From the NCBI RefSeq assembly GCF_023195925.1, contig NZ_JALPRE010000001.1, positions 850,850 to 914,849 of the forward strand: 64,000 nt of DNA, written 5' to 3'. Positions 1-8,129 of the stretch are shown one piece after another. The translations under genes were made by a program, and so were the position numbers. Numbering within the stretch: position 1 is the first letter of the stretch; each line of letters starts with the position of its first letter. The notes under the pieces are model-generated. The model was not told where the DNA came from. It did not search any database and saw nothing but the letters and a program-made list of their open reading frames with translations. Source of the DNA: Aquimarina acroporae (GTDB taxonomy: Bacteria; Bacteroidota; Bacteroidia; Flavobacteriales; Flavobacteriaceae).

Positions 1-1998
1 TGTACCTAACCAAAACGGGTATTCCTCATCAGGTTCTTCGGCAGCTGGTTCATAAGGGCGTTGCCATATTACCGCCTTACCATCGGGTAATCCATAAAAG
101 TGAAAGTCTTTACCATTGGAACAAGCCGGGTCATATTTTGCATTATACCGCCACTTGGTAGACTTTCCGTTCACATAAGGCCACAAAGCTCCTGGTTGTG
201 ATTTTAAGACCTCTAGAGGAGCCATATTATGTTTATCGCCTTCATGGTGTTTACGATATTCGTTATAAATCTCTTCTATATGAGTTTCGTCTTTGTAATA
301 GAATTGTTTTTCGAATCCCATTCGCTTTGCCACTTCTATAAGCTGCATAGTATCGCTCATTGCTTCTCCTGGCGGTTCCAGCATCTGTTCAAAATACTGA
401 GTGCGTCTTTCAGAATTGCCGTACATACCTTCTCTTTCTACCCACATTGCCGAGGGCAAAATAACATCGGCCACATCTGTGGTTGGTGTTGGGTACACAT
501 CAGAAACAACAATAAAACGATCATCTTTTTCTGCTCCTGCTCGATACCTATTCAGTTTAGGCATACTTACAAAAGGGTTGGTAACTTGAATCCACATAAA
601 ACGAATGTCTCCGCGATCTAATGCTCTAAACATTTCTACAGTATGATATGTGGGCTTAGGAGATATATTTTCTACTGGAACATCCCAAATTTTGGCAGCA
701 AACTCCCTATGTTTTTTATTGGCTACTACGCCATGCGGTAATTTGTGTGTTAAAGTACCTACCTCTCGTACAGTACCACAAGCACTAGGTTGTCCTGTTA
801 AAGAAAATGGACTGTTACCCGGTTCAGAAATTTTACCTGTTAGTAAATGAATATTGTATACCAGGTTATTTACCCATGTCCCTCTAGAATGCTGGTTCAT
901 CCCCATACACCATAATGACATCACTTTCTTATTTGGATCACCAAAATAGGACGCCAGAAGCTTTATATCTTTAACCGAAACTCCAGAAATTTGTGCTGCT
1001 TTTTCCGGTGTATAATCATTGAGAAATGTTTTGTAATCCTCAAAAGAGATTTTTTCGGGTTTATCGGTAAATGCATAATTATCTTCTAAACCATACCCCA
1101 TATTGGTCAACCCCTTGCTAAAATTACAATGCTCTTCGACAAAGGCTTTATTCATCCATCCATTATGAATAATCTCATAACAAATTGCATTGGCTACAGC
1201 CAAATCTGTTTGAGGTTTAAATAAAATAGACTTATCTGAGGCCATGCTGGTTCGGGTCGTACGAGTAGCGAAATCAATAATTTTAACTCCTCTTTTTAAA
1301 CGTTGATCTAAAAGTCTAGAAAATAATACTGGATGCATTTCTGCCATATTATTTCCCCACAAAACAAATACATCTGCGTAATCTATATCTTCATAACACC
1401 CCATGGGTTCGTCTAATCCGAATGAAGATAAAAAACCAGTCACTGCCGTAGCCATGCACAGTCTTGCATTGGCTTCTACATTATTTGTGCCTATACATCC
1501 TTTAAACAGTTTAGAAGCAGCATACCCATCGGGTATGGTCCATTGCCCTGAACCATAAATTGCTACAGAATCCTTACCATTTTCACTTATGGTCTCCTTC
1601 ATTTTTGAAGCAACCAAATCCAAGGCCTCTTTCATAGAAGTTTCCACATAAGTGCCATTCTTTTTTACCAGAGGCTTGGTCAATCGATCTTTACCATATA
1701 GCGCCATAATCGAGTGATATCCTTTTACACAGCACAATCCTTTATTAACAGGAGATTTTGGATCTCCTTTTACAGCAACTGCTTTTCCATTTTCGGTACC
1801 TATTAACACACCACACCCTACTCCACAAAATCTACAAGGGGCTTTTTTCCAATCTAAATTAGCTCCTGCAGGAATACCTTTCTCTTGTTCTTCGGCAAAA
1901 ATAATCCCCGGAAACATCGTTGCCGCAGCACTCATTGCTGACAGTAAAGCCATTTGTTTTACAAATTTCCTTCTGTTTATGTTTTTAAAATGATCCAT
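1..1998 (-). CDS. napA: Periplasmic nitrate reductase catalytic subunit NapA (3' end outside window)
   Basis: Molybdopterin (bis-MGD) enzyme reducing nitrate to nitrite in the periplasm. It reads from an ATG at 1998 on the minus strand and stays open to the window edge, so the C-terminus is missing. A twin-arginine export signal (NRRKFVKQ, residues 8-15) is followed by a hydrophobic stretch. The [4Fe-4S] cysteines are C55, C58, C62 and about C90 (motifs CRFCGVGCG and GLCCVKGY). A later ARLCMATAV segment supplies the probable molybdenum-ligand cysteine. The twin-arginine leader plus the adjacent napD distinguishes it from cytoplasmic assimilatory NasA or formate dehydrogenase. The usual NapA length is about 830 residues and roughly 665 are present. 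Its partners (NapB, NapC/GH) would lie beyond position 1 and cannot be seen. Confidence 0.93.
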   Translation of the reverse strand, partial: MDHFKNINRRKFVKQMALLSAMSAAATMFPGIIFAEEQEKGIPAGANLDWKKAPCRFCGVGCGVLIGTENGKAVAVKGDPKSPVNKGLCCVKGYHSIMALYGKDRLTKPLVKKNGTYVETSMKEALDLVASKMKETISENGKDSVAIYGSGQWTIPDGYAASKLFKGCIGTNNVEANARLCMATAVTGFLSSFGLDEPMGCYEDIDYADVFVLWGNNMAEMHPVLFSRLLDQRLKRGVKIIDFATRTTRTSMASDKSILFKPQTDLAVANAICYEIIHNGWMNKAFVEEHCNFSKGLTNMGYGLEDNYAFTDKPEKISFEDYKTFLNDYTPEKAAQISGVSVKDIKLLASYFGDPNKKVMSLWCMGMNQHSRGTWVNNLVYNIHLLTGKISEPGNSPFSLTGQPSACGTVREVGTLTHKLPHGVVANKKHREFAAKIWDVPVENISPKPTYHTVEMFRALDRGDIRFMWIQVTNPFVSMPKLNRYRAGAEKDDRFIVVSDVYPTPTTDVADVILPSAMWVEREGMYGNSERRTQYFEQMLEPPGEAMSDTMQLIEVAKRMGFEKQFYYKDETHIEEIYNEYRKHHEGDKHNMAPLEVLKSQPGALWPYVNGKSTKWRYNAKYDPACSNGKDFHFYGLPDGKAVIWQRPYEPAAEEPDEEYPFWLGT

Positions 1999-2004
1999 AG
2001 TACA

Positions 2005-2238
2005 TTAATTAGGAGAGTTAAAACCAGATACCATTGCCAATAATTTTAAGCTAGAAATACGTTGAATTTTTTCGGTTAGCTTATCATCTTCATCAGTTGT
2101 TGCTGTTTCGGTGATCAAAATAACTACATCTTTGTTTTCTGATGGAAAAATATCGCACTCAGAGAACTGTGAAAGAGCTAGAACAAGCTCTTCTTTCATA
2201 CCAGAATGAGGATGTGCAAGATAACTTTTGATTGGCAT
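2005..2238 (-). CDS. napD: NapD, chaperone for NapA export
   Basis: A 77-residue cytoplasmic protein lying six bases upstream of napA on the same strand, the standard napDA order. NapD proteins bind the twin-arginine leader of NapA and hold back export until the cofactor is inserted. Length, the N-terminal MPIKSYLAHPHSG region and the C-terminal VSGFNSPN end fit the small ferredoxin-like NapD family, although similarity within the family is generally low, so gene order carries much of the weight. It is the first gene of the visible operon. A TGTCA-N4-TGACA palindrome lies about 65 bases upstream. Confidence 0.8.
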   Translation of the reverse strand: MPIKSYLAHPHSGMKEELVLALSQFSECDIFPSENKDVVILITETATTDEDDKLTEKIQRISSLKLLAMVSGFNSPN

Positions 2239-2301
2239 GGTAATACGGTTTAAGTATTGATACTAAAGATGCATCATTAACAAATAGCAAAAAATGATCA
2301 A

Positions 2302-2315
2302 TGTCATTTTTGACA
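2302..2315. promoter_or_regulatory. Palindrome upstream of napDA, possible operator
   Basis: TGTCA, four T, TGACA: perfect 5-base arms with a 4-base spacer, 64-77 bases upstream of the napD start. Size and spacing resemble Crp/Fnr-type half-sites (TTGAT-N4-ATCAA class), which often control nitrate respiration. The link to a regulator is inference. Confidence 0.3.
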
Positions 2316-2444
2316 AATTGTATGCTAACATCTACATGTTTTATAATATCAATTGTATTACAATTACAAGGTCAATTCACGAGTTATTAACCTTTATTGT
2401 TTATTTAAGAGCATGTATAACTTTACCAGTATAAGGTCTCTCTT

Positions 2445-2861
2445 TTAGACTTTTTCCCAACCACTTCTATTATACACACTGGTAATTATCTTATCGAAGC
2501 TTTGCTTATGAATTTTAAATTGCTCAGCAGATAAAATCTCTTGTACATCTTTATCCATATCGCCAAGCATATTGTGAAATTTTGAGATTATTTGTTCTTT
2601 GGTAAGATTGGAGTCTTTATCGTTTAACCTAGCCATCTTGTTGCTATGGTAACCAATAATCATGTAGTAATCGTCTTGCAAATCTTCGGTGAGGTTCATT
2701 TTCTGAACTTGCTCTGCTACAAAAGACTGTAGGTTATCTTTTTCTGAAGAAGTAAAAATTTCTACCTTATTGTTTTGTCGTTCCTGTAATTTCTCGTCTT
2801 GGGTTTGACCAGAAACCAAACAACAACAAAACATAAAAAGCCCTATACTAAACTTTTTCAT
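2445..2861 (-). CDS. Small secreted protein, paralogue of the gene at 10770
   Basis: 138 residues counted from the ATG at 2861, chosen because it gives a clean signal peptide (MKKFSIGLFMFCCCLVSGQ); the longer in-frame reading adds an unlikely 29-residue extension. The mature part is helical and highly charged, with a Y..KM..L......LTK...I..F pattern. The same pattern occurs in the 136-residue secreted protein at 10770-11180, so the two appear to be paralogues. It loosely recalls LTxxQ/Spy-like periplasmic helical proteins, but I do not recognise a named family. It lies 112 bases downstream of the LytTR regulator on the same strand and could be in its transcription unit. Confidence 0.7.
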   Translation of the reverse strand: MKKFSIGLFMFCCCLVSGQTQDEKLQERQNNKVEIFTSSEKDNLQSFVAEQVQKMNLTEDLQDDYYMIIGYHSNKMARLNDKDSNLTKEQIISKFHNMLGDMDKDVQEILSAEQFKIHKQSFDKIITSVYNRSGWEKV

Positions 2862-2973
2862 GATGTGAAGATTTGATTGTGTGATGATTAGTTCCTTTAA
2901 ATTTAGCGTTTTTTTAAACGCCATATGTTGTGAACATATCAAATTCACTCAAATCAGAATGATTCTAAATAAA

Positions 2974-3735
2974 TCATTCATCCATCCAACTCTTAAATGC
3001 AGTGGCTTTTGCTTTACTAACCACGATTCTATCTTTAGGAACTGGGTTTGTATTTACTATTAACTTCCCGTTGAAATAATACTTAATATTCGTCACAGCC
3101 TTTTTTTGCACTATAAATTGTCTATTCGCTCTAAAAAAGGCCTTTGGATCAAGCTCTACCTCTATGTCTTCCATTTTTTTATCAATGATATACATTTTAT
3201 TTTCTAGCGTTATAGCCTTAACCATTCCTGTATCTATAAAAATATAAGCTATATCATCTGTTTTAATAGGTATTAACTCATCTTTATGATGCACCAGATA
3301 TGTGGTTTTATATGATTTTGAGCTGTTTTGCAGTAATTGAAACATCCCTGTTAACTGATTCGAAATAGGGTCTGCATTTAAGTTTTGGTTCTTAAACTTT
3401 GAAATTGCTTTTGATAACTCTTCAGGATCAATAGGTTTTAGCAAGTAATCAACACTATTAACTTTGAACGCTTTTATAGCATACTGATCATAAGCCGTTG
3501 TAAAAATTACAGGTGTATTTATGGTTACCTGATCAAAAATTTCGAAAGAGATACCATCTGCCAAATGAATATCCATAAAAATTAACTCTGCATCAATATC
3601 ATTCGAAAGATAGTCTATAGATTGTTTTACAGATTCGAGTACCTGTACTACCTCTATTGTTGGGTCTACTTCATCAAGAAGATATTTCAAATTCTCACTT
3701 GCTGTTAGCTCATCTTCAACTATAATAACCTTCAT
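2974..3735 (-). CDS. LytTR-family response regulator
   Basis: 253 residues. The N-terminal receiver (about 1-120) has the acidic pair E7/D8, the phosphoacceptor D55 (FMDIHL), the T of FTTAYD and K in LLKPID. The C-terminal LytTR DNA-binding domain (about 150-250) includes the FFRANRQFIVQ block typical of the family. Its start overlaps the stop of the upstream kinase by four bases (ATGA), so the two are translationally coupled and form a LytS/LytR-type pair. Such pairs in Bacteroidota act on envelope or nutrient genes; the target here is unknown. Confidence 0.92.
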   Translation of the reverse strand: MKVIIVEDELTASENLKYLLDEVDPTIEVVQVLESVKQSIDYLSNDIDAELIFMDIHLADGISFEIFDQVTINTPVIFTTAYDQYAIKAFKVNSVDYLLKPIDPEELSKAISKFKNQNLNADPISNQLTGMFQLLQNSSKSYKTTYLVHHKDELIPIKTDDIAYIFIDTGMVKAITLENKMYIIDKKMEDIEVELDPKAFFRANRQFIVQKKAVTNIKYYFNGKLIVNTNPVPKDRIVVSKAKATAFKSWMDE

Positions 3736-4847
3736 ATATTTCTATTTAGTGGTAACTTCACGACAAAGACACCATTGCGTTTATCAATTAAAATATGTTC
3801 CTTCTTCAAGAGGTAATATCTTTTATCCAGATTTGCTAAACCGTTACCAGTACTTTGTACCAATGAGGTTCTGGGCTTGATAATATTTTCAACATATAAT
3901 GCTTGATCTTGACTATATACCCTTACATGTAGTGGGTTTTCTTGAGAAATTTCATTGTGCTTTACCGCATTTTCTACCAACAACTGCATAGCTAGAGGAG
4001 GGATTTCTTCTCCACTTAGTTTTTCATCGATATTTATATCGATATTAAAACGATCTTGATACCTGGTTTTTATAAGCAAAATATAACTCTGTAAAAACTT
4101 AAGTTCCTCTTCTACGGTAACTAAATCTCTTTCTCCACTTTGCAGAATATATCGATATAAAAAAGATAGATTATTTACAAACTTTGTCGCCTCTTTATTA
4201 CCTCTAATTAAAGCGTTTAAAGAGTTTAGAGAATTAAATAAAAAATGAGGGTTAATTTGATTCTTTAAAGCGGTTAATTCTTTTTGTAAATTCTGTTGTT
4301 TCAATCGTTCATTCTCCAACAGTTGTTTCTGTTGCTTAATTTGATATCTTAAAATACTTGCTACAAAAATGCAGATGAGAAGTATTACAAAATACACAAA
4401 GTATTGAAGCCCCACCTCTGAGTCGGAAAATGCATTGCCTATAAAAAATGTATAACCGTTGATAAACAAATAGACAAAACCTAAATACAAACCTGTGTTT
4501 AAAACAACAGTAATCGAAGTTTTTACATATATATTGAGAAAGGCATACCGATCTTTCCAGTTTGCATTTAATAAAAGCGCCACAAGAGAAAAGAAAAACA
4601 TATAAATGACTCTAATCACAATATCATGTATCGAGACTTCGCTAAACGAGTCTACTAACTTATCTGTAATATGAAAAAGAGAAAGTGCTCTGGGCAGGTT
4701 TATTAATAGCGTTATAAGTACTGCAATTTTGAAAACAATAAAAGATCTAACTTGTTGCATACTTATGGATACTATCTTTTGTTTGATACGTGTTATAAAT
4801 GTACTCAAATTTACAGCGATATTGGGAACTATTTTTACTTCTCTCAT
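3732..4847 (-). CDS. LytS-type sensor histidine kinase
   Basis: 371 residues. About four transmembrane helices between residues 35 and 165 are followed by a short coiled coil (LENERLKQQNLQKELTALK) and the His_kinase domain motif NQINPHFLFNSLNSL with its conserved phosphoacceptor histidine. The HATPase region carries LLVENAVKHN (N-box) and GNGLANLDKR. No periplasmic sensor domain is visible, so sensing is probably membrane-embedded. Translation may start at M1 or at the later M30 (MQQVRSF). A TAGGTTTG -7-like box lies on the minus strand at 4878-4871, some 24 bases before the first ATG. Partner of the LytTR regulator that follows. Confidence 0.92.
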   Translation of the reverse strand: MREVKIVPNIAVNLSTFITRIKQKIVSISMQQVRSFIVFKIAVLITLLINLPRALSLFHITDKLVDSFSEVSIHDIVIRVIYMFFFSLVALLLNANWKDRYAFLNIYVKTSITVVLNTGLYLGFVYLFINGYTFFIGNAFSDSEVGLQYFVYFVILLICIFVASILRYQIKQQKQLLENERLKQQNLQKELTALKNQINPHFLFNSLNSLNALIRGNKEATKFVNNLSFLYRYILQSGERDLVTVEEELKFLQSYILLIKTRYQDRFNIDINIDEKLSGEEIPPLAMQLLVENAVKHNEISQENPLHVRVYSQDQALYVENIIKPRTSLVQSTGNGLANLDKRYYLLKKEHILIDKRNGVFVVKLPLNRNI

Positions 4848-4894
4848 TACGAACCGTTTTTCGTTGTTCTCAAACCTAAGGCATAGTCTAAATT

Positions 4895-5197
4895 CTAATA
4901 GTTATTTGATGGGTATTCAATACTCTCATCATCCATTGATACATCAGAAATATCTTCGGGGTATATTTTTATCTCTATCCATTCTCCAAAAACAGACTCG
5001 AAATTAATAGCATGTTCCTCTAACTCCTCTGCAGCGAGAACATCTAGTTCATGTTCCAAATTTGTATACTGGTGACAAGTATTTATTATACCATTTTCCT
5101 TTTTACCATTTTGATCGACAGTTATTAATCCTGCTGCCGTAAAGAGAATAAGACTTCCGAAAAGTGTTATGTTAAAAATTACATTTGAAATCTTCAT
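4895..5197 (-). CDS. Small secreted acidic protein, unknown
   Basis: 100 residues, with an N-terminal hydrophobic segment (MKISNVIFNITLFGSLILFTAAG) acting as signal peptide or anchor, then a short acidic domain with one cysteine and a Glu/Asp-rich C-terminal half. No family recognised. It sits 47 bases upstream of the LytS-type kinase on the same strand. A good TACATTTG -7 box lies on the minus strand at 5231-5224, about 27 bases before the ATG, so it may head the kinase transcription unit. A role as an accessory or sensor peptide for that system is only a guess. Confidence 0.6.
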   Translation of the reverse strand: MKISNVIFNITLFGSLILFTAAGLITVDQNGKKENGIINTCHQYTNLEHELDVLAAEELEEHAINFESVFGEWIEIKIYPEDISDVSMDDESIEYPSNNY

Positions 5198-5223
5198 GAC
5201 TTATATTTTAAAAATTTATACTA

Positions 5224-5231
5224 CAAATGTA
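5224..5231 (-). promoter_or_regulatory. -7 box (TACATTTG) for the 4895-5197 gene
   Basis: Matches the Bacteroidota -7 consensus TAnnTTTG on the minus strand; predicted transcript start near 5217 gives a leader of about 20 bases. A TTG sits about 15 bases further upstream, slightly close for a -33 element. Confidence 0.5.
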
Positions 5232-5386
5232 TTTCTCAACACATCTCAAAACTTTGTGTTTTTTACTGAACCGGTAAATTGCATTAGTAAAATGTACCAA
5301 TACGAATATGAGGCAAACATATTTACCTAAGCATTTTATAATTTTCTAACATAATTATGGTACTTTTAAGTACAATTCTCTTAGCC

Positions 5387-6382
5387 ATGAAACATGTAAT
5401 TTGGTTACTTCTTTTTGGTGTTTTCTCTCCAGGGTTTTCCCAAGACAATCTTCGAAGTTTTCTATTAGTAGGGATAGAGTTTACAGAACGAGTTGCTAGT
5501 AAATATACCGAACCTATGACAGAGGGTATTGTATATGGGCTAACTGGAGGATGGTACAACTCAGCAAAAGTTCTAGAACCATGGGACATACGTGTTTCGA
5601 TTGTTTCCAATGGATCTTTTGTGCCTAGTGAAAAAGAAACATTTCTTATTGATATAAGAGATATCCCTAACCTAAATATTGCTCAAAACGATAGTGGTAT
5701 AGCGCAAATACCCACTATTCTTGGAGGTGATACCGAATTACAATTCATCGCTACAAGAGACGGAGAGCAATTTGAATTTACAGCTCCAGAAGGAATCGGA
5801 CTTATAGATCTCAATTTATTACCTAATGCATTTTTACAACTTAAAATAGGACTCCCTAAAAGTACAGAATTAGGAGTTCGTTACTTCCCCAAACTGAATA
5901 TTGACGATATTGGCTTGGAGATTTGGGGTCTAGGAATTCAACATCAAATCTCAGATTGGATACCTCCTTTACAAGATTCAAAAATAGCCATCTCAGGAGC
6001 GGTTGCTTATACCACCTTATTAGGAGAATACAATTTTGTAACAGACGGGTTCGTTACTGGAAATAACCAAAAAATAGATGCTAAACTAGACTCTTGGTTA
6101 TTTGAACTAATTGGCTCAACAAAAAATCCTGTTTTTAATATTTACGGTGGCTTAGGATATGTTTTAGGGAAATCATCTGTACAATTGGAAGGAACATATG
6201 TTATTGAAACTAATACCGAAACCCTATCATTTACAGATCCATTTGAGGTTAGAAATACGGTAGAAGGTCTTAGAGCAAATATTGGAGCTAGTGTTACGGT
6301 AAAGTGGTTTGGGATAAATCTTGACTACACTGTACAGGGTTTTAACAACCTCTCGTTAGGGTTGAATTTCAAAATCAAATAA
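5387..6382 (+). CDS. DUF6588-like outer-membrane beta-barrel protein
   Basis: 331 residues from the ATG at 5387, which gives a clean signal peptide ending GFSQ; an earlier in-frame ATG at 5357 would put ten extra residues before it. The mature protein shows the YTEPMTEGIVYGLTGGWYN opening and GIAQIPTILGG segment I associate with the DUF6588 barrel-like family, then alternating hydrophobic strands ending in LSLGLNFKIK, a typical barrel C-terminal strand. It is the only plus-strand gene inside the minus-strand envelope region and stands alone between divergent and convergent neighbours. Function unknown. Confidence 0.75.
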   Translation: MKHVIWLLLFGVFSPGFSQDNLRSFLLVGIEFTERVASKYTEPMTEGIVYGLTGGWYNSAKVLEPWDIRVSIVSNGSFVPSEKETFLIDIRDIPNLNIAQNDSGIAQIPTILGGDTELQFIATRDGEQFEFTAPEGIGLIDLNLLPNAFLQLKIGLPKSTELGVRYFPKLNIDDIGLEIWGLGIQHQISDWIPPLQDSKIAISGAVAYTTLLGEYNFVTDGFVTGNNQKIDAKLDSWLFELIGSTKNPVFNIYGGLGYVLGKSSVQLEGTYVIETNTETLSFTDPFEVRNTVEGLRANIGASVTVKWFGINLDYTVQGFNNLSLGLNFKIK

Positions 6383-6384
6383 AA

Positions 6385-6422
6385 ATTCCGCCAAGGATCA
6401 TTTTATTTCTCCCAGGCGGAAT
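6385..6422. terminator. Hairpin between convergent genes
   Basis: Perfect 8-base arms (ATTCCGCC / GGCGGAAT) around a 22-base loop, directly between the plus-strand barrel gene and the minus-strand lipoprotein gene. No strong T-run follows on either side, so it is a likely but weak bidirectional terminator. Confidence 0.5.
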
Positions 6423-6448
6423 CAACCAACTAACCAATTATGAAAAAA

Positions 6449-7102
6449 CTACGTATGTAACTTTTTTACTACGCTCTTCGCATAGTCTTTAGAAACGCTA
6501 CCCAATGTTTCTGGATTTTCCACACTAGTGGTGATGACATACACCAATTGCTCTTCTTCAGGTTTTGTTAAATCATAAACCAAGGTTTCTAAAATGTACT
6601 TTTTGTGATGCGAAGTTACCTGTGTAACAGGGTCAGAAACCATATGTAATGATCCGTAATATCTGTAGTACCCTCGGTAAAAACCTCTACCGTAATATGG
6701 AAATGTATTTACGTAATACGATGTTCCTTTGGTAACAGTTTCTGTGTACTCTTCAGTATCTCTAAGATTGGTTACTACTATTACTTCTATTCCATTGTTC
6801 TGAATTTCCTGTTTTACCTGTTTTAACTCTTCTTTATCTACCTCACAATTGGGATCAGAATCAGGAAACAACGTATAACTTTCTACCGATCTATATCCTT
6901 TCTCATTCAAGTTTGAAACTAAGTCCTTTTCGAATCGAGTTCTAATAACGTCATCATTTGTTCTGCTAACCACCATGATACTTTTGTTTTTAATATTAGT
7001 GGTATTTTCGTCTTTCCAGGAATCTGTTATTTTTACAGCAGAACAGCTTCCAAAACTTATAGTGATTATGATTACTCCTATTAATTTTATGATGGTTTTC
7101 AT
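6449..7102 (-). CDS. DUF4136-like lipoprotein
   Basis: 217 residues from the ATG at 7102; the longer reading to 7153 is rejected because MKTIIKLIGVIIITISFGSC is a proper lipoprotein signal with lipobox cysteine at residue 20. The mature protein opens with a KITDSWKDENT segment like DUF4136 lipoproteins, has an alpha/beta pattern with a Rossmann-like VIVVTNL strand, and an unusual central Tyr/Gly-rich patch (YYVNTFPYYGRGFYRGYYR). Exposed in the periplasm or at the outer membrane. It ends a compact run of small genes (7455, 7250, 7102 starts) with gaps of 16 and 22 bases, suggesting one operon. Function unknown. Confidence 0.75.
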   Translation of the reverse strand: MKTIIKLIGVIIITISFGSCSAVKITDSWKDENTTNIKNKSIMVVSRTNDDVIRTRFEKDLVSNLNEKGYRSVESYTLFPDSDPNCEVDKEELKQVKQEIQNNGIEVIVVTNLRDTEEYTETVTKGTSYYVNTFPYYGRGFYRGYYRYYGSLHMVSDPVTQVTSHHKKYILETLVYDLTKPEEEQLVYVITTSVENPETLGSVSKDYAKSVVKKLHT

Positions 7103-7124
7103 GATTTCTACGTTTTTAATGGTT

Positions 7125-7250
7125 TTAAATGAATAAGAAAGTATCTTCATCATTTTTATAGTTGTTCAAAAAATCTTTATGGTCTTTATAGCCTTGTTTT
7201 CTTACAATACCTTTCCAGATATTTTCTACTATTGATTTCAACATTTTCAT
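7125..7250 (-). CDS. Micro-ORF of 41 residues in the envelope cluster
   Basis: ATG at 7250, TAA at 7125-7127. The product is small, basic and partly amphipathic (opens MKMLKSIVENIWKGIVRKQ, ends DEDTFLFI), with no signal peptide. It fits exactly into the space between the 62-residue gene upstream (16-base gap) and the lipoprotein downstream (22-base gap), with no overlap, which is how a genuine operon member would look. No family recognised. It could also be an untranslated spacer. Confidence 0.42.
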   Translation of the reverse strand: MKMLKSIVENIWKGIVRKQGYKDHKDFLNNYKNDEDTFLFI

Positions 7251-7266
7251 TGTATTTCGTTTTTAA

Positions 7267-7455
7267 TTAATGTCTCAGTGAATATCCAGCACCCGACCCA
7301 AGCTCTTGAAGTCCTTTGTAAAATTTCGTCAATCCAAGTTTTACATATTGAATTACATCTATGTTATGGAATACTGAAGTTTTTTGGGTTTCTACTTCTT
7401 TTATTTCAAATCCTGTGCTATGATTATATACTACTCTTAGATTATTAGTTTTCAT
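7267..7455 (-). CDS. Small cytoplasmic protein, unknown
   Basis: 62 residues from the ATG at 7455 (MKTNNLRVVYNHSTGFEIK); the open frame extends to 7563, but that upstream part covers the likely promoter. No signal peptide or membrane segment is seen. A TACATTTG -7 box on the minus strand at 7511-7504 predicts a leader of about 42 bases. It appears to head the operon leading to the DUF4136-like lipoprotein. No family recognised. Confidence 0.5.
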   Translation of the reverse strand: MKTNNLRVVYNHSTGFEIKEVETQKTSVFHNIDVIQYVKLGLTKFYKGLQELGSGAGYSLRH

Positions 7456-7651
7456 AAGTTCTATTGTTTTAATTACTATATGATTCTCTATTAATTTCTT
7501 GTACAAATGTATTTCAGAAACACTTGTAACATCTTGATTTTCTATATCAAACAACCAAATCAAGAAGCGAAACGTCTAAAATTGAAAGTGAACTGTAACC
7601 ACAGAATACTCGGTATATACCAAGAGCTTAATACCAAAGTTTTTAGAAACA

Positions 7652-7685
7652 ATAAAGCTTCTAACATTTCTGCCAGAAGCTTTAT
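7652..7685 (-). terminator. Hairpin downstream of the 63-residue gene
   Basis: Perfect 11-base arms (ATAAAGCTTCT / AGAAGCTTTAT) around a 12-base loop, about 40 bases past the stop of the minus-strand gene at 7725-7916. The following minus-strand bases are T-rich but interrupted. Confidence 0.55.
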
Positions 7686-7724
7686 CTTGGTTTTTAAATT
7701 CTCTCTTTGAAGAAAACCAATGGT

Positions 7725-7916
7725 TTACTCTAAGATTATTTCGGTATGACCGTGATATGAGATCTCTTTTTCTATTTCAATAATATCTTCATTTAATACC
7801 TGTTCAATTATTTCTACGTTGTACTCTAGATATTCTTCTACATTTTGTTTCAATGTCCCTTTCAAAAAGAAACTCATCACAATTCCGGTTACGATATATG
7901 CACTTATAGTTTTCAT
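7725..7916 (-). CDS. Small membrane-anchored or secreted protein, unknown
   Basis: 63 residues. A short hydrophobic N-terminus (MKTISAYIVTGIVMSFFLKG) is followed by an acidic helical segment (VEEYLEYNVEIIEQVLNED). A TAGTTTTG -7-like box lies on the minus strand at 7960-7953, and a strong hairpin follows the stop, so it is probably a single-gene transcript. No family recognised. Confidence 0.5.
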   Translation of the reverse strand: MKTISAYIVTGIVMSFFLKGTLKQNVEEYLEYNVEIIEQVLNEDIIEIEKEISYHGHTEIILE

Positions 7917-8075
7917 ATGTTTATTATTTAATTAACACCCTTATTTTCAAAACAAAACTACTACAACAGCTATTTATAAAATACCAAAAACAAAGTGAAG
8001 CAACGTAAATCGAATGTAAAATGGATCTAATCTAAAGTGAATAGTTAGACGTATAAACTTACTATGTCGGTACAT

Positions 8076-8099
8076 AAAAAAAACCTACAAAATGTAGGT
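8076..8099 (-). terminator. Rho-independent terminator after the 8130-9538 gene pair
   Basis: On the minus strand: 7-base stem ACCTACA / TGTAGGT with a 3-base loop followed by an eight-base U-run. A textbook intrinsic terminator 30 bases past the stop of the coiled-coil gene. Confidence 0.85.
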
Positions 8100-8129
8100 C
8101 TTTACGGACTGTAATCATTCCATACTTCA

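Noticed and set aside
229..850. Three plus-strand open frames at the left edge
   Set aside because: They lie opposite NapA, whose motifs are unmistakable on the minus strand.
5323..5610. 95-codon minus-strand frame overlapping the barrel gene start
   Set aside because: Overlaps the signal peptide and conserved opening of the plus-strand barrel protein; composition looks like a shadow.
7507..7710. 67-codon plus-strand frame in a spacer
   Set aside because: It runs across the minus-strand promoter box and into the hairpin after the 7725 gene; no promoter of its own.
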